DNA of 62,870 nucleotides from Clostridiales bacterium. Its GTDB lineage: Bacteria > Bacillota > Clostridia > Christensenellales > Aristaeellaceae. The position numbers and the translations under genes are program-made. The stretch lies in assembly GCA_012729115.1 (NCBI GenBank), contig JAAYDR010000080.1, positions 1-62,870 on the forward strand, given 5' to 3'. Under the pieces are notes generated by a model. That model was not told where the DNA came from and did not search any database. It saw nothing but the letters and a program-made list of their open reading frames with translations. Of this stretch, positions 25,800 through 35,078 are shown one piece after another (position 1 is the first letter of the stretch; each line of letters starts with the position of its first letter).

Positions 25800-25837
25800 G
25801 GGCTGCCAGCCGGAAACGGCGTGACAGCCCTTTTTTT
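25800..25837 (+). terminator. Strong terminator after the coiled-coil/LRR gene
   Basis: GGGCTG at 25800-25805 pairs with CAGCCC at 25825-25830, and an inner GCCG/CGGC stem is closed by a GAAA loop. Seven T residues follow. The T tract lies inside the spacer of the next promoter. Confidence 0.88.
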
Positions 25838-25849
25838 CCATGGTACAAT
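25821..25849 (+). promoter_or_regulatory. Promoter of the XRE-family gene, overlapping the terminator
   Basis: GTGACA at 25821-25826 and TACAAT at 25844-25849 are 17 bases apart. The -35 box lies in the 3' arm of the preceding terminator hairpin. Confidence 0.55.
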
Positions 25850-25921
25850 AAACGCATACGGGACGAATCAACCAATGATAACGGCGGCTGACATTCAGCT
25901 GCCAATGAGGAGGACATCAAA

Positions 25922-26434
25922 ATGGCAGATAAAGTAGGAACCCTGATCAAAGAAGCACGGAAAGCCGCGGGGCTTACCCAGGAAAAACTGGCCAAAAAGG
26001 TGGGCGGAGGCCTTACCGCCGCGGACATCGGCAAAGCCGAGCGGGGCGAGCTGTCCCTTTCCGTGGCGGTGCTTCGGAAAATCGCCAAGGCCACCGGGGT
26101 GACCCAGGCCTCTCTGGTGAATGCGGCCAAGGGGACAGCCAAACCTGCTGCCAAACCCGCCGCCAAACCTGCCGCTAAACCTGCCGCCTCTTCCGCTGCC
26201 GCATCCTCCGCAACCACCAGCATGCGCCTTACCGCCGCGGAAAAGCAGCTGGTGACCTGGTACCGCAAGGCGGACAAGGACACCAAAAAGGCTGCCCTCA
26301 ACGTACTGAAGGGAAAATGCAGCGACCTGGTGCCCACCCTGGCGGATGCCGGCACCAGCGCCTCCCCCCAGGCCCAGGGCTCCGTTGCGGATTTGCTCAG
26401 CGGCGTTCTGGAGAGTTTGCTGGGGGGGAAATAA
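25922..26434 (+). CDS. XRE-family DNA-binding protein with Ala/Pro/Lys linker
   Basis: Residues 5-62 form a Cro/CI-type helix-turn-helix (LIKEARKAAGLTQEKLAKKV and IGKAERGELSLS). A linker of PAAK repeats (about residues 72-95) joins it to a C-terminal segment of about 70 residues without a family I recognise. That segment starts with a short helical part (LTAAEKQLVTWYRKADKDTKKAALNVL), like the C-terminal helix seen in some phage-type repressor-like regulators. ATG 25922 follows AGGAGGACATCAAA. It may regulate itself or the neighbouring surface-protein gene. The target is unknown. Confidence 0.82.
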   Translation: MADKVGTLIKEARKAAGLTQEKLAKKVGGGLTAADIGKAERGELSLSVAVLRKIAKATGVTQASLVNAAKGTAKPAAKPAAKPAAKPAASSAAASSATTSMRLTAAEKQLVTWYRKADKDTKKAALNVLKGKCSDLVPTLADAGTSASPQAQGSVADLLSGVLESLLGGK

Positions 26435-26510
26435 AGAGGGATGAGCGCTGCAGCATCGGGTTGGCATGTTCAGCCCGACGCGGGCAGTTCGTTTACTATT
26501 TGAAACTTGC

Positions 26511-26924
26511 TCATCGATTCATGTCTGGTGTGCCCTTTATCAGATACAACAGAGGAACCAGAGTCAATAGAAACTCCACGCTGAAAGCTATACTCAGCCA
26601 TAGTTGCAGACCAGATGGCCACGGCCATACGAGCTGTATGATCACTCTGGACAGCCATACCAGCGTATAGAATGCATAAAATGCCTTAAGCTCTTTTAAT
26701 CCCCTGAATAATTTTTTCTGCACCATAATGAGCAGCAAACTGAATCCGGACAGCAAAAGTGAAAAGCAGAAATTGATGTAGTTGATCGATTGAATGATCT
26801 CGATGGGAGCGTCCGGTATATAGGAGTACCATTGATTGGAATACGGCGCAGAAAAATGCCATATCCCTACCAGGCAGCCAATCGCACAAGCAATATTGTA
26901 GAATACCCTTGCGGTTTTTTTCAT
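26511..26924 (-). CDS. Small polytopic membrane protein of unknown function
   Basis: The 137-residue product has four hydrophobic segments (ACAIGCLVGIW, INFCFSLLLSGFSLLLIMV, AFYTLVWLSRVIIQLVW, LSIAFSVEFLLTLVPLLYLI). I do not recognise a family. The region is AT-richer than its neighbours, which could mean recent acquisition. The start at 26924 is preferred over a GTG at 26936 because GAGGG lies six bases upstream. Confidence 0.6.
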   Translation of the reverse strand: MKKTARVFYNIACAIGCLVGIWHFSAPYSNQWYSYIPDAPIEIIQSINYINFCFSLLLSGFSLLLIMVQKKLFRGLKELKAFYAFYTLVWLSRVIIQLVWPWPSGLQLWLSIAFSVEFLLTLVPLLYLIKGTPDMNR

Positions 26925-27159
26925 CGGATCCCTCACAGTCTGTTAATAATCAACTGAAGAATCGTACTCTTTTATCCGGCATACGTCAACCCTGATGGTG
27001 ATTGCCTTCAAATCACAGTTGCAAGTGTGAATACTTGAAGCAAGACACCCTCCATTTGCGTAAGGGGTTCACTTTTTACACTTTCTGTCTTGACTTTGGA
27101 TTGATACCGGCATGCCGCCATATGCCCCCCCACAAGCGCGTGCTGTACCTTCCCGCCCC

Positions 27160-27987
27160 TCACCCCGCAGCCGCCGGATTCATCCGGATTGTATCCACCC
27201 GATGAATCCCCAGCCCGTCCAGATAGGCCACTGCGTCCTCATAATCCCGGGTTTCCAGCACATGATCCGCCCTGTGGGAATCCAGCCCGATGATGGCGGT
27301 ACATTTCAGCTCCGCCGCGATCTGCCAGAAATGGTCATCCGGATACCCAATGCCTTTCCAGCGCAGACCCGTGAGGCGCTTGTTCTCCACGCCCGTCAGG
27401 TTGTACTCCAGGGGCATGTCCATTTCCTTTGCGGTACGGCAGATGGCATAGGCCATCTCCACACAGGTATCGTCAAACTGGTGATAGCCGCGCATCACCA
27501 GGTCCGGGTGGGCCAGATAGGCAAACACGCCGGTGCGCATGCCTTCGATCGTCCTTTGGGTATACAGCCGCACGTGCTCGGGCTTGTTGGATCCCCCAAA
27601 ATACATCCCACCGTCGTCAGTCAGGTCGTGATGGCTGCCAAAAATCACATAATCGATGGGCTTCTCCGCCAGCGTTTTTTTCAGCCAGTCCATATAGTCC
27701 GGATAATACTCACATTCCAGACCCGCATACAGGGTGATTTGGGATGCGTATTTCTTTTTCAGACGGGCAATGCTCTCCAGATATTCGTCCAGTTGTTCCA
27801 CATCCATACGGATGTTGCTTGCAAAGCCGTTTTTGTAAGGCCAGGGGCAGTGATCCGCAAAGCCGAACACCTGATATCCGGCCTCAATAGCCGCCTGAAC
27901 ATATTCTTCATCCGTATTTACCGCGTGCTTGCAGCGCGTAGTATGGGTGTGATAATTCGTCATTCTCATCTTCATCAGCCTTTTCAT
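27160..27987 (-). CDS. PHP-domain hydrolase, histidinol-phosphatase-like
   Basis: The 275-residue protein has all the metal-ligand segments of the PHP fold: YHTHTTRCKHA, GFADHCPWP, YAGLECEYYPDY, VIFGSHHD, YLAHPDLV and GLDSHRADHV. Stand-alone members hydrolyse L-histidinol phosphate or other small phosphate esters. No histidine genes are nearby. It is the last gene of a sugar importer operon, nine bases after the permease, so a sugar-phosphate substrate is more likely than histidinol phosphate. That is inference. In-frame ATG codons at 27975, 27969 and 27963 make the exact start uncertain. Confidence 0.88.
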   Translation of the reverse strand: MKRLMKMRMTNYHTHTTRCKHAVNTDEEYVQAAIEAGYQVFGFADHCPWPYKNGFASNIRMDVEQLDEYLESIARLKKKYASQITLYAGLECEYYPDYMDWLKKTLAEKPIDYVIFGSHHDLTDDGGMYFGGSNKPEHVRLYTQRTIEGMRTGVFAYLAHPDLVMRGYHQFDDTCVEMAYAICRTAKEMDMPLEYNLTGVENKRLTGLRWKGIGYPDDHFWQIAAELKCTAIIGLDSHRADHVLETRDYEDAVAYLDGLGIHRVDTIRMNPAAAG

Positions 27988-27995
27988 TCATCCCG

Positions 27996-28907
27996 TCAGC
28001 CCTTCACGCTGCCCACGATGATGCCCTTTACAAAATAACGCTGCAGGAAAGGGTAACTGCATAGTATGGGGATGGTGGCGATGATGATCTGCGCACAGCG
28101 CAGCGAACGGTCATTGATATTGGCAAAGGCGGCAATTTCATCCCCATCGGCGAAGGAAAAATCCTGGCCGATCAGCGTCTGCCGCAGATAGGTCTGCAGC
28201 GGCCGCAGGGTGGTGTTGTCCATATACAGCATGCCGTCAAACCACTGATTCCAATGATTGACCATGCAAAAAAGCGTCATGGTGGCGATGGCCGGCATGG
28301 AAATGGGCACATAAATCATCAGCATGGTGCGAAAATGGCCCGCGCCGTCTATCAGCGCCGCATCTTCCAGCTCGCCGGGCACCTGGCGGAAAAAGTTGAG
28401 CATCAAAATGAGATCGTATACCTGTACCGCCGTGGGCAGCACAAGGGCCCAAAGGGTGTTGCGCAGTTTCAGGGTTGACACAACCATATAGGTGGGAATC
28501 AGGCCGCCGTTCACCAGCATGGTAATAAAGAAGAACCAGGCATACAGGGTGCGCCCGTGAAATTTGTGCTCCGGCTTGGACAAGGGATAGGCTGTCAGGC
28601 ACAGCAGCACCAGATTGATGGACGTACCCAGCACCATGCGGTAAACGGAGATCCTGAACGCATTCCAGAAAGAAGTTTTGGACAACAGATACTGGTAGCT
28701 TTGGGTGGTAACTCCCATGGGCCAGAAGGTGACCATACCAGCGTCAATATAACTGTTGTTGGACAGGGATACAGCGATCACATGGATGAAGGGCAGCAGG
28801 CAGAGGCAGGCCATAAGCACAAGCAGGGTCAGATTGACCCCCTGAAACACGCGCCGCCCGACACCCACGCGGCGCAACCCATCCTTTTTCGGTAGGCTCC
28901 CAACCAT
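27996..28907 (-). CDS. Sugar ABC transporter permease, LplC type
   Basis: The 303-residue protein has six membrane spans, the EAA-type loop LEDAALIDGAGHFRTMLMIY, and the typical C-terminal YPFLQRYFVKGIIVGSVKG. ATG 28907 is chosen for AAAGGAGG seven bases upstream. It follows the LplB-type permease by 14 bases. Confidence 0.92.
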   Translation of the reverse strand: MVGSLPKKDGLRRVGVGRRVFQGVNLTLLVLMACLCLLPFIHVIAVSLSNNSYIDAGMVTFWPMGVTTQSYQYLLSKTSFWNAFRISVYRMVLGTSINLVLLCLTAYPLSKPEHKFHGRTLYAWFFFITMLVNGGLIPTYMVVSTLKLRNTLWALVLPTAVQVYDLILMLNFFRQVPGELEDAALIDGAGHFRTMLMIYVPISMPAIATMTLFCMVNHWNQWFDGMLYMDNTTLRPLQTYLRQTLIGQDFSFADGDEIAAFANINDRSLRCAQIIIATIPILCSYPFLQRYFVKGIIVGSVKG

Positions 28908-28921
28908 AAGCTCCCCTCCTT

Positions 28922-29848
28922 TCAAAACAATCGATAATCAAAAAACTTGTAGGCGATGGTGTAAGCGCTGGAAATAAAGATCAGGGAGACCACCGATTTG
29001 AACAGACCCACGGCCGTGGCCGGGCCGAATGCGCCATTTTCCAGGCCCAGGCGATAGACGAACGTATCCAGGATATCGCCGCTTTCATACACAATTGGTT
29101 TGCAGAGATTGTAAAGCTGCTCAAAACCGGCGTTCAGCACGCGTCCCAGCGCCAATACCATCATCAGCACCACCGTCATACGGATACCCGGCAGCGTCAC
29201 GTGCCAGGTCTGCTGCCAGCGGTTAGCGCCGTCAATCTGGGCCGCTTCATACAGGGTCGTGTCGATACCTGTGATGGCGGCAAGGTAGATAATGGTGCCA
29301 TACCCAAAGTTTTTCCAGATATCGGTTACAATAACGGTGCCCTGAAAATAACGGTTGTCGCCCAGAAAATAGATGGCATTCCCCCCCAGCGCCGTAATCA
29401 GCTTGTTGATGATGCCTGTGCCTGGAGAGAGCAGGTCAATAAGGATGCCGCCAAAGATGATCCAGGACAGGAAGTGCGGGAAGTAAATGATGGTCTGGAT
29501 GGGACGCTTGATTTTGCTGCTGCTGATCTCGTTAAGCATCAGTGCCACCGTCACAGGCACCAGCAGATTCAGGATGATTTTTGCCCCGGCGATGATGACG
29601 GTATTGCGAATCACCGGCAGAAAGTTTGGCAGATTCATGATGTAGGTAAAGTTATCCCAGCCGATGAAACGCTGGGCGCCAAACAAACCCCTGGCCGGGA
29701 TAAACCGCTGGAACGCGATTTTCAGGCCGTACAGCGGAAAATAGCTGAAGATCAGAACCAAAATGACAGCCGGAAGCACCATCAGGTGCAGCTGCAGTTC
29801 TTTTCCCAGTATTTTCACAGTCAAACCCGTGCCTTTGGGTTTTTTCAT
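28922..29848 (-). CDS. Sugar ABC transporter permease, LplB type
   Basis: The 308-residue permease carries LAVFSYFPLYGLKIAFQRF-like start (LIFSYFPLYGLKIAFQRF), IYFPHFLSWIIFGG, and the EAA loop YEAAQIDGANRWQQTWHVTLP. ATG 29848 is chosen because GGAGGG is seven bases before it; the ATG at 29854 is only one or two bases from that site. A hairpin separates it from the binding-protein gene upstream. No ATPase is encoded in the operon. Confidence 0.92.
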   Translation of the reverse strand: MKKPKGTGLTVKILGKELQLHLMVLPAVILVLIFSYFPLYGLKIAFQRFIPARGLFGAQRFIGWDNFTYIMNLPNFLPVIRNTVIIAGAKIILNLLVPVTVALMLNEISSSKIKRPIQTIIYFPHFLSWIIFGGILIDLLSPGTGIINKLITALGGNAIYFLGDNRYFQGTVIVTDIWKNFGYGTIIYLAAITGIDTTLYEAAQIDGANRWQQTWHVTLPGIRMTVVLMMVLALGRVLNAGFEQLYNLCKPIVYESGDILDTFVYRLGLENGAFGPATAVGLFKSVVSLIFISSAYTIAYKFFDYRLF

Positions 29849-29867
29849 ATCCATCCCTCCAATAAGC

Positions 29868-29896
29868 TGCGGTGTGCCGTCCAACAGCACACCGCA
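29868..29896 (-). terminator. Intra-operon hairpin after the binding-protein gene
   Basis: TGCGGTGTGC and GCACACCGCA form a perfect ten-pair stem with a nine-base loop on the minus-strand transcript, just upstream of the permease ribosome site. There is no U tract, so stabilisation of the upstream message or partial attenuation is more likely than full termination. Confidence 0.7.
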
Positions 29897-29974
29897 GTTT
29901 CAGGTTGATTCTGTGTCTGTCGGCTCCCGCACGGCAATGCAGGCGTCCGGTGGTACCGGCAGTTTCAGGGCGCT

Positions 29975-31660
29975 TTACCGATGCGCTTCAAACCACTCGT
30001 TGGCTTCCTGGGTGATGGTAGCGCCGCCAATGGCGTTCCACTGTTTGACGTACTCATCAAAGGTGGTATCCACATCCGCACCCAGAATGATCTTGATGAT
30101 CATCTGCGTTGTCAAATCGTTCATGGTGCTCCAGAAATCCTGGTAGGTAATGGAAGGCGCACCCACGTATGCATTGTAGAACAGCAATCCATTGTCGCTG
30201 AGATATTTCAGCACCTTCATGGGGGTGTAATCAGCCGTGCCAAACATCTGATTCCAGGCCCAGGCCTTCTTGTATTCGCTGGAGGTGATGTTGCCGTAGT
30301 AGGACACCGCCTTGCCTTTCAGAAGGGACGGATCATTGGCCGCAAACACTTCCTGCAGGTTCTCATACGTCTCCAGGTTATCGGTGGGCTTCACCGTGGA
30401 CCACACCGGCGCGATCATGCGGGAATAGGATTCCTCATAGCCCCACCAGGTGGGATCGTCGGAGTAGTAGCTGGCGTAATGATACAGGTTCAGCATTTTG
30501 AACGCCGCTTCCGGGTTCTTGCAGTTGGCGTTGATGCACACAAAGCCGCGGTTGTTGGTCTTGATGGCCTGGGGCACAATCTTGCCGTCGGAATCGGGAA
30601 CGGCGCAGGAGTACCAGGTTACATCGGGCTGAAGATCATACATGGACATCACAAACGTCATCACCCAGTGGGGTCCGAAAACCAGGCCGATGTTTCCGTT
30701 GATGATTTCCTCGTAGGCTTGCAACTCGTCCTTGGTGGCAAACTCAGGATCGATCATGCCGTCCGCATACATTTTCTGCAGCTGCCTAAGTGGCGCTTTC
30801 ATCTGTTCCTGGGTTGCGCCAAACTGCAGCTTGCCGTCTTCCGTCTTTACCCATGTTTCCGGATAGGCATGATACGCTTCAAACATGCCGCACAGATAGT
30901 CATACATCACGGAAGGCTGGCCGGCTTCCAGATATACGCCGTACTTGGCCTTGCCCGCTTCCACAAACTTGTAGCCGATATCCCATACGTCCTCAATGGT
31001 TTTGGGTTCCTCGATGCCCAGTTCCTTCATCCAGTCGGAACGGATGAAAATGTACCCCACGTCGTCGGTATGGGACAGGGTCTGGGGATACCCATAGATC
31101 TTGCCGTCGATGGTCACCATGGACAGCGTCAAACCGTTATCCATGTACCACCGGTCGAGGATTTCAGGCAGGGTGTTTGCTTTGATCAGATCGTCCAGGG
31201 GAAGGATCTGGCCTGCTTCCGCCAACTGGGCCACGTCGCTGAGGGAGTTGACCACAAACACATCCGGAAGGGTGTTGGCAGCCATGCTCATGCGCAGTTT
31301 GGTATCATAATCGTTGTCATGGGTCCACCAGTCATACTGCACATCGATGTTCAGGCATTGTTTGATAATTTCCGTCCAGCGGTTGTTGTTGTAGTTCTCG
31401 CCGTAATGCTCGCCCAGCTTGCCCATCATGTTTTCGGTAGACGTGTTATAGTTGTGAACCATCGTAACGGTAACCGGCTCCTCATAGGGCTTCAGGTACT
31501 CGGATATGTTGTTGTCCTTCGCCCAGGAGGCGAAATTGTCAACCACGTACCCGATGCGGTCTGCGTAGAGTGCCTTGTAGTCCTTCTCTTCGGCAATACA
31601 GCCGGCGGCAACATTGAGAAGCAGCAGGACTGTCAGCAGGGTACAGCACAACTTTTTCAT
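29975..31660 (-). CDS. Extracellular solute-binding lipoprotein of the YesMN-linked importer
   Basis: The 561-residue protein starts with a lipoprotein signal peptide (LLTVLLLLNVAAGC), where Cys21 follows AAG. It resembles LplA/YtcQ binding proteins, with TLPDVFVVNSLSDVAQLA, DWMKELGIEEPKTIEDV and a C-terminal ANEWFEAHR. It supplies ligand to the permeases at 28922 and 27996. The kinase and regulator genes upstream on the same strand should induce it in response to an extracellular signal. The start at 31660 follows AAGGAGGG. Confidence 0.93.
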   Translation of the reverse strand: MKKLCCTLLTVLLLLNVAAGCIAEEKDYKALYADRIGYVVDNFASWAKDNNISEYLKPYEEPVTVTMVHNYNTSTENMMGKLGEHYGENYNNNRWTEIIKQCLNIDVQYDWWTHDNDYDTKLRMSMAANTLPDVFVVNSLSDVAQLAEAGQILPLDDLIKANTLPEILDRWYMDNGLTLSMVTIDGKIYGYPQTLSHTDDVGYIFIRSDWMKELGIEEPKTIEDVWDIGYKFVEAGKAKYGVYLEAGQPSVMYDYLCGMFEAYHAYPETWVKTEDGKLQFGATQEQMKAPLRQLQKMYADGMIDPEFATKDELQAYEEIINGNIGLVFGPHWVMTFVMSMYDLQPDVTWYSCAVPDSDGKIVPQAIKTNNRGFVCINANCKNPEAAFKMLNLYHYASYYSDDPTWWGYEESYSRMIAPVWSTVKPTDNLETYENLQEVFAANDPSLLKGKAVSYYGNITSSEYKKAWAWNQMFGTADYTPMKVLKYLSDNGLLFYNAYVGAPSITYQDFWSTMNDLTTQMIIKIILGADVDTTFDEYVKQWNAIGGATITQEANEWFEAHR

Positions 31661-31793
31661 ACGGTTTCCCTCCTTGTATATTCACCTGTTCAGGCTTTTC
31701 CCCATTGTACCGTGAGCGAAGGGAACTGCCTACCCAATTTCTTTACCTTTTGATTCTACTTTTTGTATGGTTTGGTCAAAATTCCGTCAATCC

Positions 31794-33326
31794 CTACCTC
31801 ATCTCACGCCAGCCCTTGGGCGTCATGCCTTTTACCCGCTTGAATACCGTGATAAAGTATTTTGTGGACTGGAATCCGCACCCCTCGGCGATTTCGTTGA
31901 TGCTCCTATTGCTCCCCTGCAGCATCTGGCAGGCAGCCTCAATTCTGGTGCGGACGATATGCTCACTGAGCCCCTCCCGCATATTCTGCTTGTAAATTCT
32001 GGAGAGATAGCTGCTGTTGTAATTGAAGTGCTCCGCAATCTGCGTCAGGGATATCTGCTGAGGAAAATGCTCCTGAATATAGCGGTTGATCCGGTCCAGC
32101 ATATCATCAGTTTCCGTCAGCCGCCTTGCCCTGCTGCCCATAAACAGGGTTTCCAGCAGAGTCCGCACCTTGGCCATCCACTCCTCCAGCGAGTCAAAGC
32201 TGCCGTGAAACAAAACGGACTCCGCCGTATAACCGTCCACTTTGACTCCATCCAGGCAGTCGGCTTGGAAGCGTTCGCGCAAATGCATCTGCAGCAGCAA
32301 TGCGCAGCCATTGCGGCCCTGCGGGTACCCTTCCAGCAGAACACAACTTCTGATGGAATCCATCAACCCCGAAAGATTGCGCTGTTCCATGTCCCTGCGC
32401 CAACGAAAAGCGTCGCCAAACGTGATGCTTCTTTTCCGCTCCGCCAGGGGATCCCGCAGCACAATCCGATTGCTTTCCAACGCATGATGGGCATAGGATT
32501 CCAGGACGGACACAGCCTCTGCAACCCGAGCCCACGGCACCGGACGGGAGGAGACCGCAAAGGACAGGCCGATGGCAGAGTCAGCGCCTTCAATGAGCCG
32601 ATCCAATTGTCCCAGAATCACAGACGGCATGTCCGCGCCGTCTTCACTCTGGATCAGAAATACCAGGCTGCTTTCCGAATACCACACCTCTGCCATGAGC
32701 CCCCGATCCCGGAGCATGGACAACGCAAGAAAGCAGATCTCCTGCCGCTTCTCCTGGGGTTTCATGGGTCCGGTTACGGCCAGCAGGGTATCCTGCCCCG
32801 GCACAATGCCGATCCCGCTGCTTTCGCAGATCGCCCTGTCCGGCAAGTCCTCCCCGAAACGCAGCAGCCTTTCCAGCAGCGTCTGCCGGAGCAGCGGCAG
32901 GGCATCCTTCAGGTACTGGCGGATGCGCTGATTGTCCTGTGTGACGCTGAAATACTGCCGCACTTTGTCCAGTCCGCCCCGGATCGCATCCAGGATCATC
33001 TGGGGCGGCTCAATTTTAAGGATAAACCGGACATCCTCATATTGCAGCGTTTTATAGGCATAATCAAAACTGTCATACGCCGTCAGTACGATCACATAGC
33101 AAATGGGACAGAGTTTCTTGATGTGGTCCAACAGTTCAAGGCCGGATACCCTGGGCATGGATACGTCTGTCACGACAATGTCATACACGTTTCTCTTCAG
33201 CATCTCCATGGCCTGCAATGCCGAATTGACGCCGTACACTTCCACGTCGGGCATTTCATCCAGAATGAGCGTGTGAAGCGTTCGGGTGATCAGCGGCTCG
33301 TCATCCACCAGCAAAATCCGTGACAT
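31794..33326 (-). CDS. YesN-type response regulator with AraC output domain
   Basis: The receiver has the acidic pair in LLVDDEP, phosphoacceptor Asp54 in VTDVSMPRVSG, Thr82 in LTAYDSFDYA and Lys104 in FILKIE, so it should be phosphorylated. A middle region of about 270 residues is of the YesN type. The C-terminal AraC domain has ISLTQIAEHFNYNSSYLSRIY and INEIAEGCGFQSTKYFITVF. The start directly follows the kinase stop, so the pair is co-translated. The expected target is the downstream transport operon. Confidence 0.94.
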   Translation of the reverse strand: MSRILLVDDEPLITRTLHTLILDEMPDVEVYGVNSALQAMEMLKRNVYDIVVTDVSMPRVSGLELLDHIKKLCPICYVIVLTAYDSFDYAYKTLQYEDVRFILKIEPPQMILDAIRGGLDKVRQYFSVTQDNQRIRQYLKDALPLLRQTLLERLLRFGEDLPDRAICESSGIGIVPGQDTLLAVTGPMKPQEKRQEICFLALSMLRDRGLMAEVWYSESSLVFLIQSEDGADMPSVILGQLDRLIEGADSAIGLSFAVSSRPVPWARVAEAVSVLESYAHHALESNRIVLRDPLAERKRSITFGDAFRWRRDMEQRNLSGLMDSIRSCVLLEGYPQGRNGCALLLQMHLRERFQADCLDGVKVDGYTAESVLFHGSFDSLEEWMAKVRTLLETLFMGSRARRLTETDDMLDRINRYIQEHFPQQISLTQIAEHFNYNSSYLSRIYKQNMREGLSEHIVRTRIEAACQMLQGSNRSINEIAEGCGFQSTKYFITVFKRVKGMTPKGWREMR

Positions 33327-35048
33327 TTACCCATCCTCCTTTCCCTGAACAATCCGGATCGTCACCTTCAGACCGCCCAATTCGGACCGGCCAAACTCAA
33401 GGCGGCTCTGAGAGCCAAAATGCAGCTGCAGTCGCCGGTGAATGTTCGCAAGCGCCACACCATCGCCCTCCTCGCCCTGCCCGCCTGTAACAGACCGGCT
33501 CAGGTTTTCCTGCAGTTCATCGCTGAGATTTTCCCCGTTGTCCTCCACGCTGATGGCAACCGCATGTTCCGTCTGCTTCAGAGCAATACGGATCACGCCG
33601 TCCTTTTCCACGTTTTTCAGACCATGAGCAAAGGTGTTTTCAATCAGCGGCTGTACCAGCAGGCGGGGCACGATCAGCCTCCGCCAATCACCTTCCTCAA
33701 TGTCGTAGCGCACATCAATCCGTCCACCAAACCGCATGCTCTGAATATCCGCATAATTGCGGGCATGATCCATTTCCTCTCCCAGCGTGATGCTGGCTCC
33801 ATCCTGATGGACGATATACCGCAGGTACCGCCCCATCAAATCTGCCAGCCTGCTTGCCTGCTCGTTTTCCTCCAGCAGGATCAGATTGCGCAGCTGGAAA
33901 TACGTATTATAGAGAAAGTGCGGAGAAATCTGGTACTGCAGCGCCTTTTTCTCAGCGTTTACCGCCAGCAGCCGAGCCGTATATTCCCGGTCAATCAATC
34001 GCTGCAGTCGTTCCGCCATGCTGTTGAACGTATTGCCAACCTCGTCCAGTTCAGCCGTTTTCTCCGGTGCCATGCGCACGGAAAGATTGCCCTCGCCCAC
34101 CTGCTGCATCTTTGTAGAGATCCCTTTCAGCGGTCTGCATACAATATGGAAAAATGCGATGGTCGCCGCAATGACGATCAATATGCAGATGATCTCCAGG
34201 GTTTTGAGCATTTTCTGCAGGCGGACCATATTGCTCATAACGTTATCTACCGGCAAAACGGCCACAATGGACAGGTCACTGAAAGCATGTTTTTCGCGGA
34301 TCATATAAAACTGACTCTTCCCACGCGTCACCGTCACCACATCATCCGTTGATTCGCTGATGGTGCTTTCGTCCCACTGGATATCATGTGAGTTCACAAG
34401 CACGTGGCCTCCAAAGCTGAGCAGCAGCTGATACCCGTTTGGATGTGAGGCATATTTCTGCAGCAGATTTTTCAGGGAGTTTCGCTGAACACTCATCAGC
34501 ATGATCCGTGAGGCTTTGATCATCGCCGGGTCATGAATTAGCGGAGACGCGCTCCAGAATCCAACAGATTCATCTGTGTAATAGACACCGTTGGGGAAGC
34601 GGGTAACAATCCCCAAAATCGCCGACCAGTCCTGCGCGGTTGCCACAGCCGCCTTCTGGGGCGTAATCAGCGTGTTGATGGAGGAAATGTACAGTTGCGC
34701 CGAAGTAATCAAATTCAGCTGCGAGAGTTTGGAACGGATCAGTTTCATGACTGCGTTCTCATGGGAAACGGTTTCATACTTGTCCAGAATGGTACTCCGC
34801 ATAGCCAGCGCGAGCACGGACTCATTGTTCAGAATATCAATGTTCTGCAGCTGGATATTGGTAAGCTGGGAATAAAGCGCATCACTGATATAGCCGATTT
34901 CTGCCCGGCAGTCCTCAAGCGCTCTTGTTCGCAGCTCCTTGCTGGCGGTGGTGATGGTCAGCTCGCTGGCAATCACCATAAAAGCCAGGCTAAGCAGCAG
35001 AATCGCAAAGATAATACCGATGACCGATGGTTTTCGTCTTCGTCTCAT
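33327..35048 (-). CDS. YesM-type membrane sensor histidine kinase
   Basis: The 573-residue kinase has an N-terminal membrane segment, an extracellular region of about 240 residues, and a second membrane segment (ICILIVIAATIAFFHIV). A HAMP region and a His_kinase domain follow, with His in QISPHFLYN. The N-box is VQPLIENTFAHGL, the G1 box DNGENLSD and the G2 box GVALANIHRRL. This is the LytS/YesM class that pairs with AraC-type regulators. GGAGGTG precedes the start. It should sense an external sugar or a binding-protein complex. The ligand cannot be deduced. Confidence 0.94.
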   Translation of the reverse strand: MRRRRKPSVIGIIFAILLLSLAFMVIASELTITTASKELRTRALEDCRAEIGYISDALYSQLTNIQLQNIDILNNESVLALAMRSTILDKYETVSHENAVMKLIRSKLSQLNLITSAQLYISSINTLITPQKAAVATAQDWSAILGIVTRFPNGVYYTDESVGFWSASPLIHDPAMIKASRIMLMSVQRNSLKNLLQKYASHPNGYQLLLSFGGHVLVNSHDIQWDESTISESTDDVVTVTRGKSQFYMIREKHAFSDLSIVAVLPVDNVMSNMVRLQKMLKTLEIICILIVIAATIAFFHIVCRPLKGISTKMQQVGEGNLSVRMAPEKTAELDEVGNTFNSMAERLQRLIDREYTARLLAVNAEKKALQYQISPHFLYNTYFQLRNLILLEENEQASRLADLMGRYLRYIVHQDGASITLGEEMDHARNYADIQSMRFGGRIDVRYDIEEGDWRRLIVPRLLVQPLIENTFAHGLKNVEKDGVIRIALKQTEHAVAISVEDNGENLSDELQENLSRSVTGGQGEEGDGVALANIHRRLQLHFGSQSRLEFGRSELGGLKVTIRIVQGKEDG

Positions 35049-35078
35049 ATGTACACCTCCGCCCAGCCCTGGTCAGAA

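Noticed and set aside
29981-31753. 590-codon open frame on the plus strand
   Set aside because: It is antisense to the binding lipoprotein gene at 29975-31660 and has no domain.
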